Source: an uncultured Aquimarina sp. (GTDB taxonomy: Bacteria; Bacteroidota; Bacteroidia; Flavobacteriales; Flavobacteriaceae). Taken from it: a stretch of 64,000 nt of DNA. Positions within the stretch are counted from its first letter, which is position 1, and each line of letters opens with the position of its first letter. The position numbers were made by a program, and so were the translations under genes. The stretch lies in assembly GCA_947502885.1 (NCBI GenBank), contig CANNBP010000001.1:682001-746000 (forward strand). Reading direction: 5' to 3'. This document shows positions 52,914 to 63,028 of this stretch, one piece after another. Below the pieces are notes generated by a model. It did no database searches. It was not told the origin of the DNA and saw only the letters and a list, made by a program, of their open reading frames with translations.

Positions 52914-53414
52914 ATGAAATATTTAAATATCATCATCTTATTCTTTTTTTCAAGTATTATATATTCACAAGACATGAATAATAATGCATTACAAAACATC
53001 TTAAACAAAAAAGCAGACACTATAAGTGGAGTTTCTGGTAATTGGAAGTTTACATATAAAGAAACTCTAATGCTTTGTGTTACTGATGAAACCAATAATA
53101 GAATGAGGATTATTTCACCAATTGCAGAATCTTCTGTGCTTGATAAAGATCTATTACTAGACAGTATGACTGCCAATTTTCATTCTGCTCTTGATGTAAA
53201 ATATGCAATTTCTGATGGTATACTTTGGTCGGTATATATTCATCCATTAAAAGAACTTTCTAATCAACAGGTTGAAGACGCTATTTCACAGGTTCATTTT
53301 GCTGCAAAAACCTTTGGAACTACTTTTTCTAGTACACCTCTTATTTTTGGTGGTGCGGCAAACAAACAAAAGCCTAAAGAAAAAATTAAAGAAAATAAAA
53401 CTCAAAAGTTTTAG
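52914..53414 (+). CDS. Small secreted protein of unknown function
   Basis: 166 residues from ATG at 52914; a TTG two codons earlier is less likely. Signal peptide KYLNIIILFFFSSIIYSQ, then a folded part with TISGVSGNWKFTYKETLMLC and VEDAISQVHFAAKTFGTTFS, and a Lys-rich tail. The central section (TNNRMRIISPIAESSVLDK) suggests a small alpha/beta domain with one Cys. No family recognised. Convergent with the acyltransferase gene, overlapping by 4 bp. Confidence 0.65.
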   Translation: MKYLNIIILFFFSSIIYSQDMNNNALQNILNKKADTISGVSGNWKFTYKETLMLCVTDETNNRMRIISPIAESSVLDKDLLLDSMTANFHSALDVKYAISDGILWSVYIHPLKELSNQQVEDAISQVHFAAKTFGTTFSSTPLIFGGAANKQKPKEKIKENKTQKF

Positions 53415-53968
53415 CTTCGTTTGTTAAAACTATATGCAGGTACTTTTCCTATTACATCTTCAAAAAAGCTATACATATAATCTAAGTCCCTATCTATATT
53501 ATCTGTTGGATAAAAAGGTTTAGAGACCATGTTTTGCTTTTTTCCAAAATCAAAAGTAACCATAATGATCGGTACTTTTGCTGTTTTAGCGATATGATAA
53601 AACCCTGTTTTCCATTCTTTTACTTTCTTCCTAGTACCTTCAGGCGCAAGTGCTAGTCTTAGTTCATCCCGCTTTTTAAATAACTCAGCAATCGCTTCTA
53701 CTTTATTCTGTCCTGGGGTTCTATCTAAGGCAATCCCTCCTACTCTTTTAAAATACCAGCCAAAAGGCCATTTAAAAAGTTCTTTTTTTCCAAGAAAACT
53801 TATTTTTATACCTGCTATTTGCCTAATCAATAAACCAATATAAAAGTCATGCCAACTTGTATGAGGCACAACAACAATTACACATTTTTTAATTGTATCT
53901 TCATTAAAGTCACCGATTATTTTCCATCCCAAAATTTTATGATAAATAAAGGATGATAAACGTCTCAT
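53411..53968 (-). CDS. 1-acylglycerol-3-phosphate acyltransferase-like protein
   Basis: 185 residues. PlsC-type acyltransferase with the catalytic HX4D motif in VPHTSWHDFYIGL near 35 and the substrate motif LALAPEGTRKK near 110. The LGKKELFKWPFGWYFKRVGG stretch is typical of the short flavobacterial members. It lacks a long N-terminal membrane helix, so it would be peripheral on the inner membrane. Likely adds an acyl chain to a lysophosphatidic acid or similar lipid; the exact substrate is open. It lies 83 bp after the KdsB fusion gene, same strand, a possible lipid A or phospholipid context. Confidence 0.85.
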   Translation of the reverse strand: MRRLSSFIYHKILGWKIIGDFNEDTIKKCVIVVVPHTSWHDFYIGLLIRQIAGIKISFLGKKELFKWPFGWYFKRVGGIALDRTPGQNKVEAIAELFKKRDELRLALAPEGTRKKVKEWKTGFYHIAKTAKVPIIMVTFDFGKKQNMVSKPFYPTDNIDRDLDYMYSFFEDVIGKVPAYSFNKRS

Positions 53969-54051
53969 AATTTGCTATTGAAAGATTACAATATCGGTTT
54001 TTCTCTAATTTTTATTAGAAACTTCGGAAAATAAAGATACCTGAGTTAAAA

Positions 54052-55926
54052 TTATAAAGAACGATAAATTTTCTTCAATTTATCCGCATTCATTTCAGAT
54101 TTCCAATTTGGCCCAAGTGCATTCTCCCAAAGAGGTTCTAAACTCAATGCAACTCTAGTCATTATATCTAATTGATCCTCTGTTACATTCGCGCAAACTC
54201 CTTCTGGTATATCTATATTATGATATTCCTTCATTTTCTTAAACATGGCAACACCCTCTGGATAATATTTTTCTAATTTATCAAAAACGATACAGTTACC
54301 AATTCCGTGTTTGGTTCCCAATACGTAAGCAAGTCCGTAACTCATTGCATGCGCAACTCCTACTTGAGAATATGCTATACTCATTCCTCCATGCCAAGAA
54401 GCCATCATTAACTTAGCATCCGCGTCTTCTTTGGTTAGTGAATTATCTAAGAAAATCTCTTTACATAGATCCAGTGCCTTTTCACCATAACTTTGGCTAA
54501 ATGCATTTAAATATGTTCCATCCAGAGATTCTACACAATGTATAAAACAATCCATACCTGTATAAAACCATTGATTTTTAGGTACGTCTCTAATCAACTC
54601 TGGATCTAATACAACCTGATCAAAAGGTGTAAAGTCAGAATTAATCCCAAGCTTTCTTTCAGGCCCTGTTAATACAGTAGTACGAGATACTTCTGCTCCC
54701 GTACCAGATATAGTAGGAACTCCAACATGGTATACAGCTTTGTTTTTAACTAAGTCCCATCCTTGATAATCTGCTGCACTTCCAGGATTTGTTAACAAAA
54801 TAGAAACAGCTTTAGCCAAATCTAATATAGATCCTCCTCCAATACCTATAATACCACTAGGTTTGTATTGATGATCATTATTTATCTTAGCTACAATTTC
54901 ATCTACCTGCGATGTTTTAGGTTCATCAGCAGTAGAAACATATATGATTTCATCTGTATACAATAACGGTATTCTATCTTCAATAAAAGAGGTGTTATTT
55001 TTAAAAACATCATCAATTATATAAATAAACGGAGCAATCCCATTACGCTCTGGGCTAATAATTTGATTGATTTCATTAAAAGCTCCTACTCCAAAAACTA
55101 CTTTTGGTACCATTGGAAAATTCTTGAACGTTGACTTAGGAACTGCTAAAGTAGATGTAGGCTTTAAATTCAATTGACTTTCTTTATTTATTATCTTTTT
55201 TGCTCTTTCCAAATCTTCTGGGGTATCTATTTCAACTCCCTCATGATTTGTTTCAATCATTTTTATATTTTTACCATACTCAAGGTAACGAATACATTCT
55301 ATTTTTTCTGAAGCTTCTAAAGACTTCATTGGTAATTTATAGAAATCTAAAATAGCTTGTTTTCTAAATGCATAAACACCTTTATGTTTATAATATGTAT
55401 GATTCGTTTCCTTATCACGAGGATATGGTATTGGTGCTCTGGAAAAATAAAGTGCATAATTATCTTCGTCAACAATCACCTTAACACTATTTGGATTCAT
55501 GATATCATCCCAATCCTCCATGGGTGTCATAAGGCTTGCCAAGTCAATGCGATCAGAATCCTTTTCATAAAATACACTTAGCACTTTTTCTAAACTTTCG
55601 CGATCTGTGAATGGCTCATCTCCTTGAACGTTAACCACAATATCAACATCCATATCTTCTACAGCCTCAGCGATTCTATCACTACCACAACTATGCTCTT
55701 TCTTACTCATTATAGCTGCACCACCATGAGTTGTTATTTCTTTGTATATAATATCACTATCTGTAACTACAAATACTGCTTCAAAAAGTCCTGAATCAGT
55801 AGCTGCTTCATAAGTCCTTCTAATTACACTTTTTCCTTCAAGATCCTGCATTAATTTTCCCGGAAACCTTGTGGCCGCATATCTCGCAGGAATCATTGCG
55901 ATAGTTTTTAGAGTATTTTTATTCAA
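54052..55926 (-). CDS. Fusion of CMP-Kdo synthetase with a KdnB-like iron-dependent dehydrogenase
   Basis: 624 residues from a TTG at 55924-55926, needed for the first beta strand ([17 protein letters not shown]). Residues about 5-245 are KdsB: the PARYxSTRxPGK-type signature, VNVQGDEPF near 100, [13 protein letters not shown] near 185. After a linker the second part, about 262-624, is an iron-containing alcohol dehydrogenase: [20 protein letters not shown] (NAD site), metal ligands in [11 protein letters not shown] and in [11 protein letters not shown] / GTKHGIGNC. In Shewanella, separate KdnB oxidises C8 of Kdo before KdnA aminates it and KdsB activates it. The fusion joins the first and last steps. 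No KdnA-like aminotransferase is in the window. It predicts 8-amino-Kdo in the LPS core; the oxidation step in this organism is inferred. Confidence 0.85.
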   Translation of the reverse strand: MNKNTLKTIAMIPARYAATRFPGKLMQDLEGKSVIRRTYEAATDSGLFEAVFVVTDSDIIYKEITTHGGAAIMSKKEHSCGSDRIAEAVEDMDVDIVVNVQGDEPFTDRESLEKVLSVFYEKDSDRIDLASLMTPMEDWDDIMNPNSVKVIVDEDNYALYFSRAPIPYPRDKETNHTYYKHKGVYAFRKQAILDFYKLPMKSLEASEKIECIRYLEYGKNIKMIETNHEGVEIDTPEDLERAKKIINKESQLNLKPTSTLAVPKSTFKNFPMVPKVVFGVGAFNEINQIISPERNGIAPFIYIIDDVFKNNTSFIEDRIPLLYTDEIIYVSTADEPKTSQVDEIVAKINNDHQYKPSGIIGIGGGSILDLAKAVSILLTNPGSAADYQGWDLVKNKAVYHVGVPTISGTGAEVSRTTVLTGPERKLGINSDFTPFDQVVLDPELIRDVPKNQWFYTGMDCFIHCVESLDGTYLNAFSQSYGEKALDLCKEIFLDNSLTKEDADAKLMMASWHGGMSIAYSQVGVAHAMSYGLAYVLGTKHGIGNCIVFDKLEKYYPEGVAMFKKMKEYHNIDIPEGVCANVTEDQLDIMTRVALSLEPLWENALGPNWKSEMNADKLKKIYRSL

Positions 55927-56054
55927 AATATATTGCTTTTCTAGAAATGCAAAAATAACTTTTTTATATTAATTTCACTTATCAAGAATTGATTTAGTTT
56001 TACTCTCACCTCTAGCTCTACTCTAAAAACTAGAGAAACAACTCATTAACGCTT

Positions 56055-57482
56055 CTAAATTTCAATAAAAGAATCATCTTTAAAGCCAATAAGATACAAT
56101 TTTTTTTTAGCTCTGGTCACCGCTGTATACAACCACCTTAGGTAATCTTTGTTAATTCCATTAGGTAAGTATGGTTGCTCAACAAACACATTATCCCATT
56201 GCCCTCCTTGAGACTTATGACATGTAATCGCATAAGAAAATTTCACCTGTAGACTATTAAAATACCTATTGTTCTTAACTCCTATAAAACGTTTATATTT
56301 TGATTTTTCGTCTTCAAAATCCTTCATTATTTCCTGATATAACTTATTTGATTCTTCATAAGACAGTGATGGTGATTCAGACGTTAACGTATCCAATAGC
56401 AAAACGGTTTCAAAAGGTTTTTGATCAGGATAATCTACCATAGACACATTAACAATCGCAAAACGAAAATCATAAAGCTCTTTTATCGAAAAAATTTCTA
56501 GTACTTTTATAATATCACCATTAGCAATAAATCCTGCTTCGCTTTTGTTATCTAACCAAAAATAATTGTTTTTAACCACCATTAGATAATCCCCTGCCGA
56601 CAATTCTTCTTCTTGAAACAATATTCTAGAACGAATTTGTTGATTATATATATTAGCACGTTTATTAGAACGAAGAACAATAACTGATTCTTCATGACCC
56701 GAGGTTATGTACCCATCATTAAGAGCATCCATAATCTCATGTCCATCTATAAGTCTTACAATATCTGGATATCCAGATATATCAAATTTAAAAGAATCAT
56801 AAAATCCATCATTTAAAGTTTCTCTTAGTAAAGTTGCATTCATTAAGATACCACTATTCTTTGCCTGCCTTACTACTTCATCTAATTCTACTTGAGTAAC
56901 ATCTGTATGAAAACCAATTTCCAAATTATCAGCATCAAGTGCTGGGCTTACTTCTAACTTTACTGGTGGTAACTGTGCTGTATCTCCTATAAAAAGAATT
57001 TTGCAATTATATCCAGAATACACATACATCATCAAATCATCTAACAGAGATCCATTCTCAAACAATTTATTATCACTTGGAGTATCTGGTATCATAGATG
57101 CCTCATCTACAATAAAAACAGTGTTTCTGCATTTATTTTGCTTTAGCTGAAAAGCCAGACCTCCACTTTGATTTTTTTTAGGGTAATAGATATTTCTATG
57201 TATAGTTTGCGCATGTTTTCCTGAATAATTACTTATAACTTTTGCCGCGCGACCAGTTGGAGCTAACAAAACAGTATTCATTTTAGCTTTTCTTAGGTTT
57301 TTAACCAAAGTACCTATTAAGGTAGTTTTTCCCGTTCCTGCATATCCTTTTAACAAAAAGAGCTCATTTTTGGATCCAGACAAAACAAATTGAGATAGTT
57401 TTTGCAAAACAACGTCCTGTTTTACAGTAGGTTCAAAAGGAAAATCTTCTTTCAATAATCCATAAAATTCTTTTTCCTTCAT
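56055..57482 (-). CDS. RecD-like ATP-dependent DNA helicase
   Basis: 475 residues. Superfamily 1B helicase core: Walker A in LLKGYAGTGKTTLIG near 42-56, LLAPTGRAAKVI, Walker B VFIVDEASMIP near 125, GDTAQLPPV near 165, motif V/VI in YAITCHKSQGGQWDNVFVEQ near 430 and LYTAVTRAKKKLYLIG. It lacks the RecBC-binding and N-terminal RecD regions, so it belongs to the short RecD2/Pif1-like group common in Bacteroidota. Probable role in DNA repair or replication. Followed 127 bp later by the KdsB fusion, unlikely to be functionally linked. ATG at 57480-57482. Confidence 0.9.
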   Translation of the reverse strand: MKEKEFYGLLKEDFPFEPTVKQDVVLQKLSQFVLSGSKNELFLLKGYAGTGKTTLIGTLVKNLRKAKMNTVLLAPTGRAAKVISNYSGKHAQTIHRNIYYPKKNQSGGLAFQLKQNKCRNTVFIVDEASMIPDTPSDNKLFENGSLLDDLMMYVYSGYNCKILFIGDTAQLPPVKLEVSPALDADNLEIGFHTDVTQVELDEVVRQAKNSGILMNATLLRETLNDGFYDSFKFDISGYPDIVRLIDGHEIMDALNDGYITSGHEESVIVLRSNKRANIYNQQIRSRILFQEEELSAGDYLMVVKNNYFWLDNKSEAGFIANGDIIKVLEIFSIKELYDFRFAIVNVSMVDYPDQKPFETVLLLDTLTSESPSLSYEESNKLYQEIMKDFEDEKSKYKRFIGVKNNRYFNSLQVKFSYAITCHKSQGGQWDNVFVEQPYLPNGINKDYLRWLYTAVTRAKKKLYLIGFKDDSFIEI

Positions 57483-57578
57483 TAAATTTTTTATCTATAA
57501 ATTAATCATACTTCTGATAATAAACCAAAGATAGGAATGATTTTTTGGCAATAAACTTTTACGATTAAAAAAAAATTG

Positions 57579-57586
57579 TAGATTTG
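57579..57586 (+). promoter_or_regulatory. Candidate -7 box for the pseudopilin-like gene
   Basis: TAGATTTG matches TAnnTTTG exactly, 33 bp before the ATG at 57620. A good TTTG box at the usual 19-bp distance was not found (only A-rich sequence), so the promoter is tentative. Confidence 0.4.
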
Positions 57587-57619
57587 CGTATACACTAATG
57601 TTTAAAGCTAAATCATAAA

Positions 57620-58264
57620 ATGAAAATTGTTGTTCAGTTAGTTCTATGGATAGTAATAGGGTTTTTAGGATACTTAGTATTCAATTCTGTTAACGGTCCA
57701 GTAAAGTTCAATAAATTAAAGAAAGTGAGATATGCTCAAGCTGTCGAAAATCTTAGAGATATTCGTACTGCTCAATTAGCATACAGATCAATAACGGGAA
57801 AATTCACTAAAGATCCCGCTCAATTAGTCTCTTTTATTGATACTGCAAAGTTTACTCTAACGCAAAGAAGGGATTCTAGCTTTATGAGTTACAATAAAGT
57901 TTTAAAAATTGATGAGCCAAGAGATACAGTTGTCATTGACACACTTGGATATGCATCGGTAAAAGATTCTTTATTCAAAACAAACAATCATAAAACTATG
58001 ATGAAAATACCTATCGAAGGTATTGACGCTACTTATGATATGGATGCAGGTTTCATTAACAAAAATGACCTTAGAATCCCTGTTTTTGAAGCTAAAGTCT
58101 CTAAAGATATATTATTACATGATCAAGATAAAGATCTATTAGCTCAAGAAAAAGAAGTAGTATCTGTTGATGGAGTTAACGGTCCTTTCTTATCAGTAGG
58201 ATCAATGACCGAAGTAATGACTTCGGGTAACTGGCCAAGAACTTATGGTGCAAACGATCAATAA
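57620..58264 (+). CDS. Membrane-anchored protein with pseudopilin-like N-terminus
   Basis: 214 residues. One N-terminal membrane helix (VVQLVLWIVIGFLGYLVFNS) runs into an amphipathic helix AVENLRDIRTAQLAYRSITG then KFTKDPAQLVSFI, which is like the start of type II secretion pseudopilins (x-x-A-(L/I)-x-x-Y-x-x-x-x-G-x-(Y/F)). No prepilin peptidase site is seen. The rest is beta-rich with polar repeats (IDATYDMDAGFINKNDLRI). A conserved flavobacterial gene directly before the DUF3822 gene and rsmD, so the three form a unit. Function unknown. Confidence 0.6.
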   Translation: MKIVVQLVLWIVIGFLGYLVFNSVNGPVKFNKLKKVRYAQAVENLRDIRTAQLAYRSITGKFTKDPAQLVSFIDTAKFTLTQRRDSSFMSYNKVLKIDEPRDTVVIDTLGYASVKDSLFKTNNHKTMMKIPIEGIDATYDMDAGFINKNDLRIPVFEAKVSKDILLHDQDKDLLAQEKEVVSVDGVNGPFLSVGSMTEVMTSGNWPRTYGANDQ

Positions 58265-58277
58265 GACGATTGATAAC

Positions 58278-59066
58278 ATGTCAAAAAAACTGTCCATTCA
58301 GGTAAGCCTGAATGGACTTTCTTTTTGTACTTCGATTAATCAACAAATAACAGCCATTAACCATGAAAACTTTGGAATCCAACTTACTCCAGAGCAAATA
58401 CTTCATAAAATAAAACACTTATTTGATCATCACAAAGTTTTAAAGGAACATTTCAACACTATAAACGTGGTTTATCAAAATGATCTATACACAATCGTTC
58501 CCAAACCCCTATTTACCAAAGAATCTCTTAAAGAGTACTTAAAGTACAACATCAAGGTTCTTGAAAATGATTTTATAGCTTATGATGAATTGGAGCTACA
58601 CAACATTGTAACTACCTATATACCATACACAAACATCAATAATTTCTTTTTTGATACCTTTGGAACATTCACATATAAGCATATAAGTACCGTTTTAATA
58701 GACTCGTTACTTACTCAAGAAAAAAACAACAAATCCACGTCTGTTTTCACCAATATCAATGATAGCACTTTTGATATTGTAGTCATCATTAATGGAGACC
58801 TAATTCTGTGTAATTCATTTGGATTTCAGACCAAAGAAGATTTTTTGTACTATCTTATGTTCACAACAGAACAACTACAATTAAACCCAGAAGAATTCAA
58901 GCTAATTTTCTTGGGCAATGTTTCCAAAGACAGTGAACTATACAACATAGCATATACCTATGTTCGAAATGTTAGTTTTGGAAAAATCAATAATAAATTA
59001 AATTTAGCAGAAGAGGTTCAACAATTTGACCCTCATGAACATTTTGTATTACTAAGTAATTTTTGA
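58278..59066 (+). CDS. DUF3822-type protein
   Basis: 262 residues from ATG at 58278 (MSKKLSIQVSLNGLSFC), the normal start of this flavobacterial family; an upstream ATG at 58245 would overlap the preceding gene. Likely an actin/Hsp70-like ATPase-fold domain (SIQVSLNGLSFCTSINQQI; TYIPYTNINNFFFDTFGTFT; VVIINGDLILCNSFGFQTKE), which is how DUF3822 is usually described; I am confident in the family, less in the fold. No signal peptide. It precedes rsmD by one base, which suggests a role near rRNA modification or a shared regulation only. Confidence 0.75.
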   Translation: MSKKLSIQVSLNGLSFCTSINQQITAINHENFGIQLTPEQILHKIKHLFDHHKVLKEHFNTINVVYQNDLYTIVPKPLFTKESLKEYLKYNIKVLENDFIAYDELELHNIVTTYIPYTNINNFFFDTFGTFTYKHISTVLIDSLLTQEKNNKSTSVFTNINDSTFDIVVIINGDLILCNSFGFQTKEDFLYYLMFTTEQLQLNPEEFKLIFLGNVSKDSELYNIAYTYVRNVSFGKINNKLNLAEEVQQFDPHEHFVLLSNF

Positions 59067-59067
59067 T

Positions 59068-59604
59068 ATGCGCATTATTTCAGGAAAATATAAAGGAAAA
59101 AGACTAACGGCTCCCAAAAAACTACCCGTTCGCCCTACAACAGATATGGCAAAAGAAGGACTCTTTAATATTCTAAGAAACCAATACAACTTCTCCTTAA
59201 TTTCTGTTATTGATCTTTTTGCAGGAACTGGTAATATTAGTTACGAATTCATTTCTAGGGGCACACAAAACATCACAGCTGTCGATTCTCATTATGCATG
59301 TTTATCATATATTAAAACAATAGCTTTGGAACTTGACTCGCCAATCGAAACAGTAAAAAGTGATGTCTACAGTTACCTTGAAAAGGTAAAACATAGTGCA
59401 GATATTATTTTTGCTGATCCTCCTTATGATTTTACCACAGAACAGTTTTCAAAAATAGCTGCTTTGGTTTTCGATAATGAATTATTAAATAAAGATGGGG
59501 TTCTAATTATAGAACACTCCAAACATACATCTTTAGAAGAATCTCCTTATTTTAGCAACTCTAGAAAGTACGGAGGATCCGTTTTTAGTTTCTTTAAAAA
59601 ATAA
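59068..59604 (+). CDS. rsmD: 16S rRNA guanine-966 N2-methyltransferase
   Basis: 178 residues. Methylates G966 in 16S rRNA of the 30S subunit using S-adenosylmethionine. Visible: MRIISGKYKGKRLTAPKK, RPTTDMAKEGLFNIL, the AdoMet site VIDLFAGTGNISYEFISRG and the catalytic DPPY in IIFADPPYDF near 117. Length and layout match the family. One base after the DUF3822 gene; convergent with the GH3 fusion, 6 bp apart. Confidence 0.94.
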   Translation: MRIISGKYKGKRLTAPKKLPVRPTTDMAKEGLFNILRNQYNFSLISVIDLFAGTGNISYEFISRGTQNITAVDSHYACLSYIKTIALELDSPIETVKSDVYSYLEKVKHSADIIFADPPYDFTTEQFSKIAALVFDNELLNKDGVLIIEHSKHTSLEESPYFSNSRKYGGSVFSFFKK

Positions 59605-59610
59605 ACTACA

Positions 59611-62535
59611 TTAATAATCTATAGCTTCGTAGATTACTTTTTGGATTTCAGATCGAATATCATTAGATATTAACTTTCTATTTGCAGCGTTAGGAAAAAC
59701 ACGATTACTTAAAAAGACGTATATAATTTCTTGTTCTGGATCAGCCCAAGTAAATGTTCCTGTAAAACCACTATGTCCAAAACTAGTTCTTGATACACAA
59801 CCACACGTTGGCCCAATATTTCCTAATTGTGGTTTATCAAAGCCTACCCCTCTACGAACATCTCTTTCACAGTAATAACAAGTATTAAATTCATTAAGCG
59901 TTTCCCTTCTAAAATACTCCTTACCTCCATAATTCCCTCCATTAAGATACATCTGCATCATTTTTGTAACATCATTTGCATTTGCAAATAAACCAGCATG
60001 TCCTCCTACACCTCCAAGCATAGCAGCTCCTTGATCATGCACATAACCATGAATTTGCTCTCCTCTAAAAATTAAATCGTTTTCTGTAGGAACAATCCTT
60101 TTTTTCTTAAATCTTGATAAAGGCAAATACGACATATTATTTGCCCCCAATGGCCTATATAAATGTTGTTGCGTAAGCTTATCTAATGAGTTACCATAAT
60201 ACTCCTCTACATAAGATTTTAAAAGATAATATGGCAAATCACTATACTTATACCTCAATTTTTTACGAAGTTTACTGTCACGTATTTTAATCAACAAAGA
60301 ATCCTTCATATCATTACGAAAATATAAGTTGTTCGTAACTTGTAAATCAAAGTTATCAGAACGACTGGATCGATAATATTTATAATCCGGCTTTCGAGTT
60401 ACAGAATCCATCGTGTGTAAATAAAACGGAATCCAAGCTCGTAATTTAGCATAATGGGACAACATTGATCTAATAGTAATCTCTTCTTTATTAGATCCTT
60501 TAAAAGAAGGCAACATATCTCCTACTTTAGTATCTAAAGAAACAATTCCTTTATCCTTAAGTTCAATAATCAAAGGTAATGTGGCTAGTATCTTAGTAAG
60601 CGAAGCCAAATCATAAATATCAGTACTTTTAACTTTTCGTACTTTATCATAGGTATGATACCCATAATTCTTATTAAAGATTACTTTTCCTTTTCTTGCA
60701 ACAATTAACTGAACCCCAGGAGTCATTCTTTCTTTAATAGCCACATCTACAATTGAATCTATTTTAGTAAGCTTATAAGAGTTCATACCTACACTTTCTG
60801 GCAGTCCATAAGACAAACGTTTTAAAGACCTAGTTTCTTCTCCTGTTCCTACAGGAAATTCTTCAGAGATACTTACAGGCAATTTACCCTTAGAAGGCAT
60901 AGCTCCAAAAAGTAACTGCGCAGCTTTTTCTTGAGCTACCTTACTATTTTGATAAGCCATTAAAATTCCCTCAAAATTTGTTGTTGTAACAACATCAGAT
61001 AACGCATAAGGTTTAGCAAATACATTAAGGACTGTTGTATTCATTCTAGCGATTTCATACAACCAAACAAGTTCCTTATTTTTAAATTTATAAGACTCCC
61101 ATGGAGATTCATTCGATTTATGAAAGCCAACAATTACATAATTATAATCTTTTAGTTTTTCAATCATTTCATTTAACAAACTAGCTTTAACCCAATCTAC
61201 ATTAGCATATTTATTAAGTTCCTTAAAAAACACTTTTCCAGAATCATCTCCTAAAGAAACATAGGCTATCTTTTTTAGATCTAAATTTTTTATCGGCAAT
61301 GATGCTCTACTATTTTTCACAATCGTCAAAGAATTCTCTACTAACTCTTGATACAACACTCTTCCCTTAACACTATTCAATTCTTCATCAAGAAAATGCA
61401 TATCGATCGGTCGGTATTTATGTAAACCGACTTTATATTTAGCATATAACATCTTTTTTACAGAATAAGCCAACCGTTCTTCAGTAATAGCCCCTGCATA
61501 ATATGCAGAAACAATTTTCTGAGAAGCTAATGGAACATCTTCAGACATTAGTAAAATATCATTTCCCGCCAAAAATGCTGCCAAATCAATATCTCCCGGT
61601 TCTTTAAAATCAGAAACACCTTTCATATTAAGAGCATCGGTAAAAACTAAACCTTTAAACTGTAGGCTATCTCTTAAAATTTTGGACACAATGTTTTCTG
61701 AAACGGAAGATGGATAGTCTGACCTAGGTTCTAATGCAGGCACATTAAGATGAGCAACCATCACACTAGATAATCCTTCGCTAATAAGTTTTTTATAAGG
61801 ATACATTTCAATGCTATCAATTCTTTTAGCATCAAAATCAATAGTAGGTAAAGTTAAATGTGAATCACTATCTGTATCACCATGGCCAGGAAAATGTTTT
61901 GCACTACCAATAATCCCTTCGTTATGCATACCTTTCATAAAAGCGGATGCTTTGCGAGCAACATTCTCTTTTTCTTCTCCAAATGACCTATTACCTATTA
62001 TAGGATTATTAGGATTTGTATTTATATCAACAACAGGTGCAAAATTTACATGAACACCGAGACGTTTACAATGTTTTGCTATTTGTCTTCCTGTTTGTTC
62101 TATTAATGTATCATTTTGAATTGCTCCAAGAGCCATATTCCATGGAAATACTTGAGTAGAATCTAGCCGCATACCTAATCCCCATTCTGCATCCATACCA
62201 ACCAGTAAAGGAATAGCAGTCTGTTCCTGAAATTGGTTTGTTAATTTTGCTTGCCGATTAGGACCTCCTTTAGAAAACACAACACCTCCAATAAAATACT
62301 CTTTTATAAGTTGTTTTATTCTATCTGTTTCTTTTTGTTGGCTCGAAGAAGAAACACTAACCATAAATAACTGACCAACCTTTTCTTTTAAGGTTAATTT
62401 ATTATACACACTATCTACCCACACTTTTTGGGCTTCAAAATCCTCTACCAGTAATGGGTCTTTTACTTGAGAATAGAAGCTTAAAGTTGTAAGAAAAAAT
62501 AAAAGAAAAATATAGGTTTTAACAATATGCCACAC
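59611..62535 (-). CDS. GH3 beta-N-acetylhexosaminidase-like domain fused to a beta-lactamase-like serine hydrolase
   Basis: 974 residues from a GTG at 62533-62535. Signal peptide IVKTYIFLLFFLTTLSFYSQ. Residues about 30-390 are a GH3 catalytic domain: AKHFPGHGDTDSDSHLTLP (NagZ-type His-Asp pair near 215) and nucleophile Asp in LVFTDALNMKGVSD near 298. Residues about 390-570 are a GH3 C-terminal alpha/beta domain. Residues about 600-974 are a class C beta-lactamase/D-peptidase-type domain: SxxK in LASLTKILATL near 648, YSD in LRYKYSDLPYYL and the HSG box in FGHSGFTGTFTW near 918. Such fusions in Bacteroidota are thought to trim peptidoglycan, cutting sugar and peptide parts together. Probably periplasmic or outer-membrane-side. 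Domain order is normal for the fused family. Confidence 0.9.
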   Translation of the reverse strand: MWHIVKTYIFLLFFLTTLSFYSQVKDPLLVEDFEAQKVWVDSVYNKLTLKEKVGQLFMVSVSSSSQQKETDRIKQLIKEYFIGGVVFSKGGPNRQAKLTNQFQEQTAIPLLVGMDAEWGLGMRLDSTQVFPWNMALGAIQNDTLIEQTGRQIAKHCKRLGVHVNFAPVVDINTNPNNPIIGNRSFGEEKENVARKASAFMKGMHNEGIIGSAKHFPGHGDTDSDSHLTLPTIDFDAKRIDSIEMYPYKKLISEGLSSVMVAHLNVPALEPRSDYPSSVSENIVSKILRDSLQFKGLVFTDALNMKGVSDFKEPGDIDLAAFLAGNDILLMSEDVPLASQKIVSAYYAGAITEERLAYSVKKMLYAKYKVGLHKYRPIDMHFLDEELNSVKGRVLYQELVENSLTIVKNSRASLPIKNLDLKKIAYVSLGDDSGKVFFKELNKYANVDWVKASLLNEMIEKLKDYNYVIVGFHKSNESPWESYKFKNKELVWLYEIARMNTTVLNVFAKPYALSDVVTTTNFEGILMAYQNSKVAQEKAAQLLFGAMPSKGKLPVSISEEFPVGTGEETRSLKRLSYGLPESVGMNSYKLTKIDSIVDVAIKERMTPGVQLIVARKGKVIFNKNYGYHTYDKVRKVKSTDIYDLASLTKILATLPLIIELKDKGIVSLDTKVGDMLPSFKGSNKEEITIRSMLSHYAKLRAWIPFYLHTMDSVTRKPDYKYYRSSRSDNFDLQVTNNLYFRNDMKDSLLIKIRDSKLRKKLRYKYSDLPYYLLKSYVEEYYGNSLDKLTQQHLYRPLGANNMSYLPLSRFKKKRIVPTENDLIFRGEQIHGYVHDQGAAMLGGVGGHAGLFANANDVTKMMQMYLNGGNYGGKEYFRRETLNEFNTCYYCERDVRRGVGFDKPQLGNIGPTCGCVSRTSFGHSGFTGTFTWADPEQEIIYVFLSNRVFPNAANRKLISNDIRSEIQKVIYEAIDY

Positions 62536-62542
62536 AAAAATT

Positions 62543-63028
62543 TTAGTTTAAGAATCTATTATGCCAACTATCTTTTGCTGGGACTTCCCAATTAGTGCGA
62601 TACTCGGCAATATTTGTAACTAGGTTATTAAAAACGATAGTATTTGGGGATACTGATCTATTCTTTGCCATTTTCTTAAAATCAGTAAGAGTTTTATACG
62701 CAACAAACTCTCCCTGTTTAAAAGAAACATTCATTTTATCTAATAAGTCAACATTATAGGCTTGTTCAATTTTCTGTATAAAATGTACAGAAGCATCAAT
62801 AGAACAACCCGTCGCAGAGTTTATTCCTTGATCTAACCCTATTGTGATAAATCTTTTATATTTAATTTCATATCCCGCTTTTAAATCAGCTCCATGAGCT
62901 GTCCATTGGGTTATAAATTGACTTAATTGCTTTTCTACTTCTTCAAGTTCTTCTTTTGTAAATGACCTATTTGCTTGATAGATCCATACTCTAGATGTTA
63001 CAGGAAGTTCATTAAAATCTACTAACAT
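62543..63028 (-). CDS. Conserved flavobacterial protein, function unknown
   Basis: 161 residues, soluble, no signal peptide. Starts MLVDFNELPVTSRVWIYQAN and includes FTKEELEEVEKQLSQFITQW and GYEIKYKRFITIGLDQGINS with one Cys in TGCSIDASVHFIQKIEQAY. Similar proteins carry a loose ABC-transporter ATPase label in some databases, but no Walker A or signature motif is present, so I do not use it. Last residue block KDSWHNRFLN. It starts 117 bp after the CCG-domain gene and precedes the GH3 fusion by 7 bp, both on the minus strand, so co-transcription is possible. Confidence 0.6.
   Translation of the reverse strand: MLVDFNELPVTSRVWIYQANRSFTKEELEEVEKQLSQFITQWTAHGADLKAGYEIKYKRFITIGLDQGINSATGCSIDASVHFIQKIEQAYNVDLLDKMNVSFKQGEFVAYKTLTDFKKMAKNRSVSPNTIVFNNLVTNIAEYRTNWEVPAKDSWHNRFLN

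Noticed and set aside
57620..58264. True type II or type IV pseudopilin
   Set aside because: No prepilin peptidase cleavage site (G followed by F/M and E at +5) and no secretion genes nearby; kept only as pseudopilin-like.
62543..63028. ABC transporter ATPase label for this protein
   Set aside because: No Walker A, signature or Walker B motif in the 161 residues.
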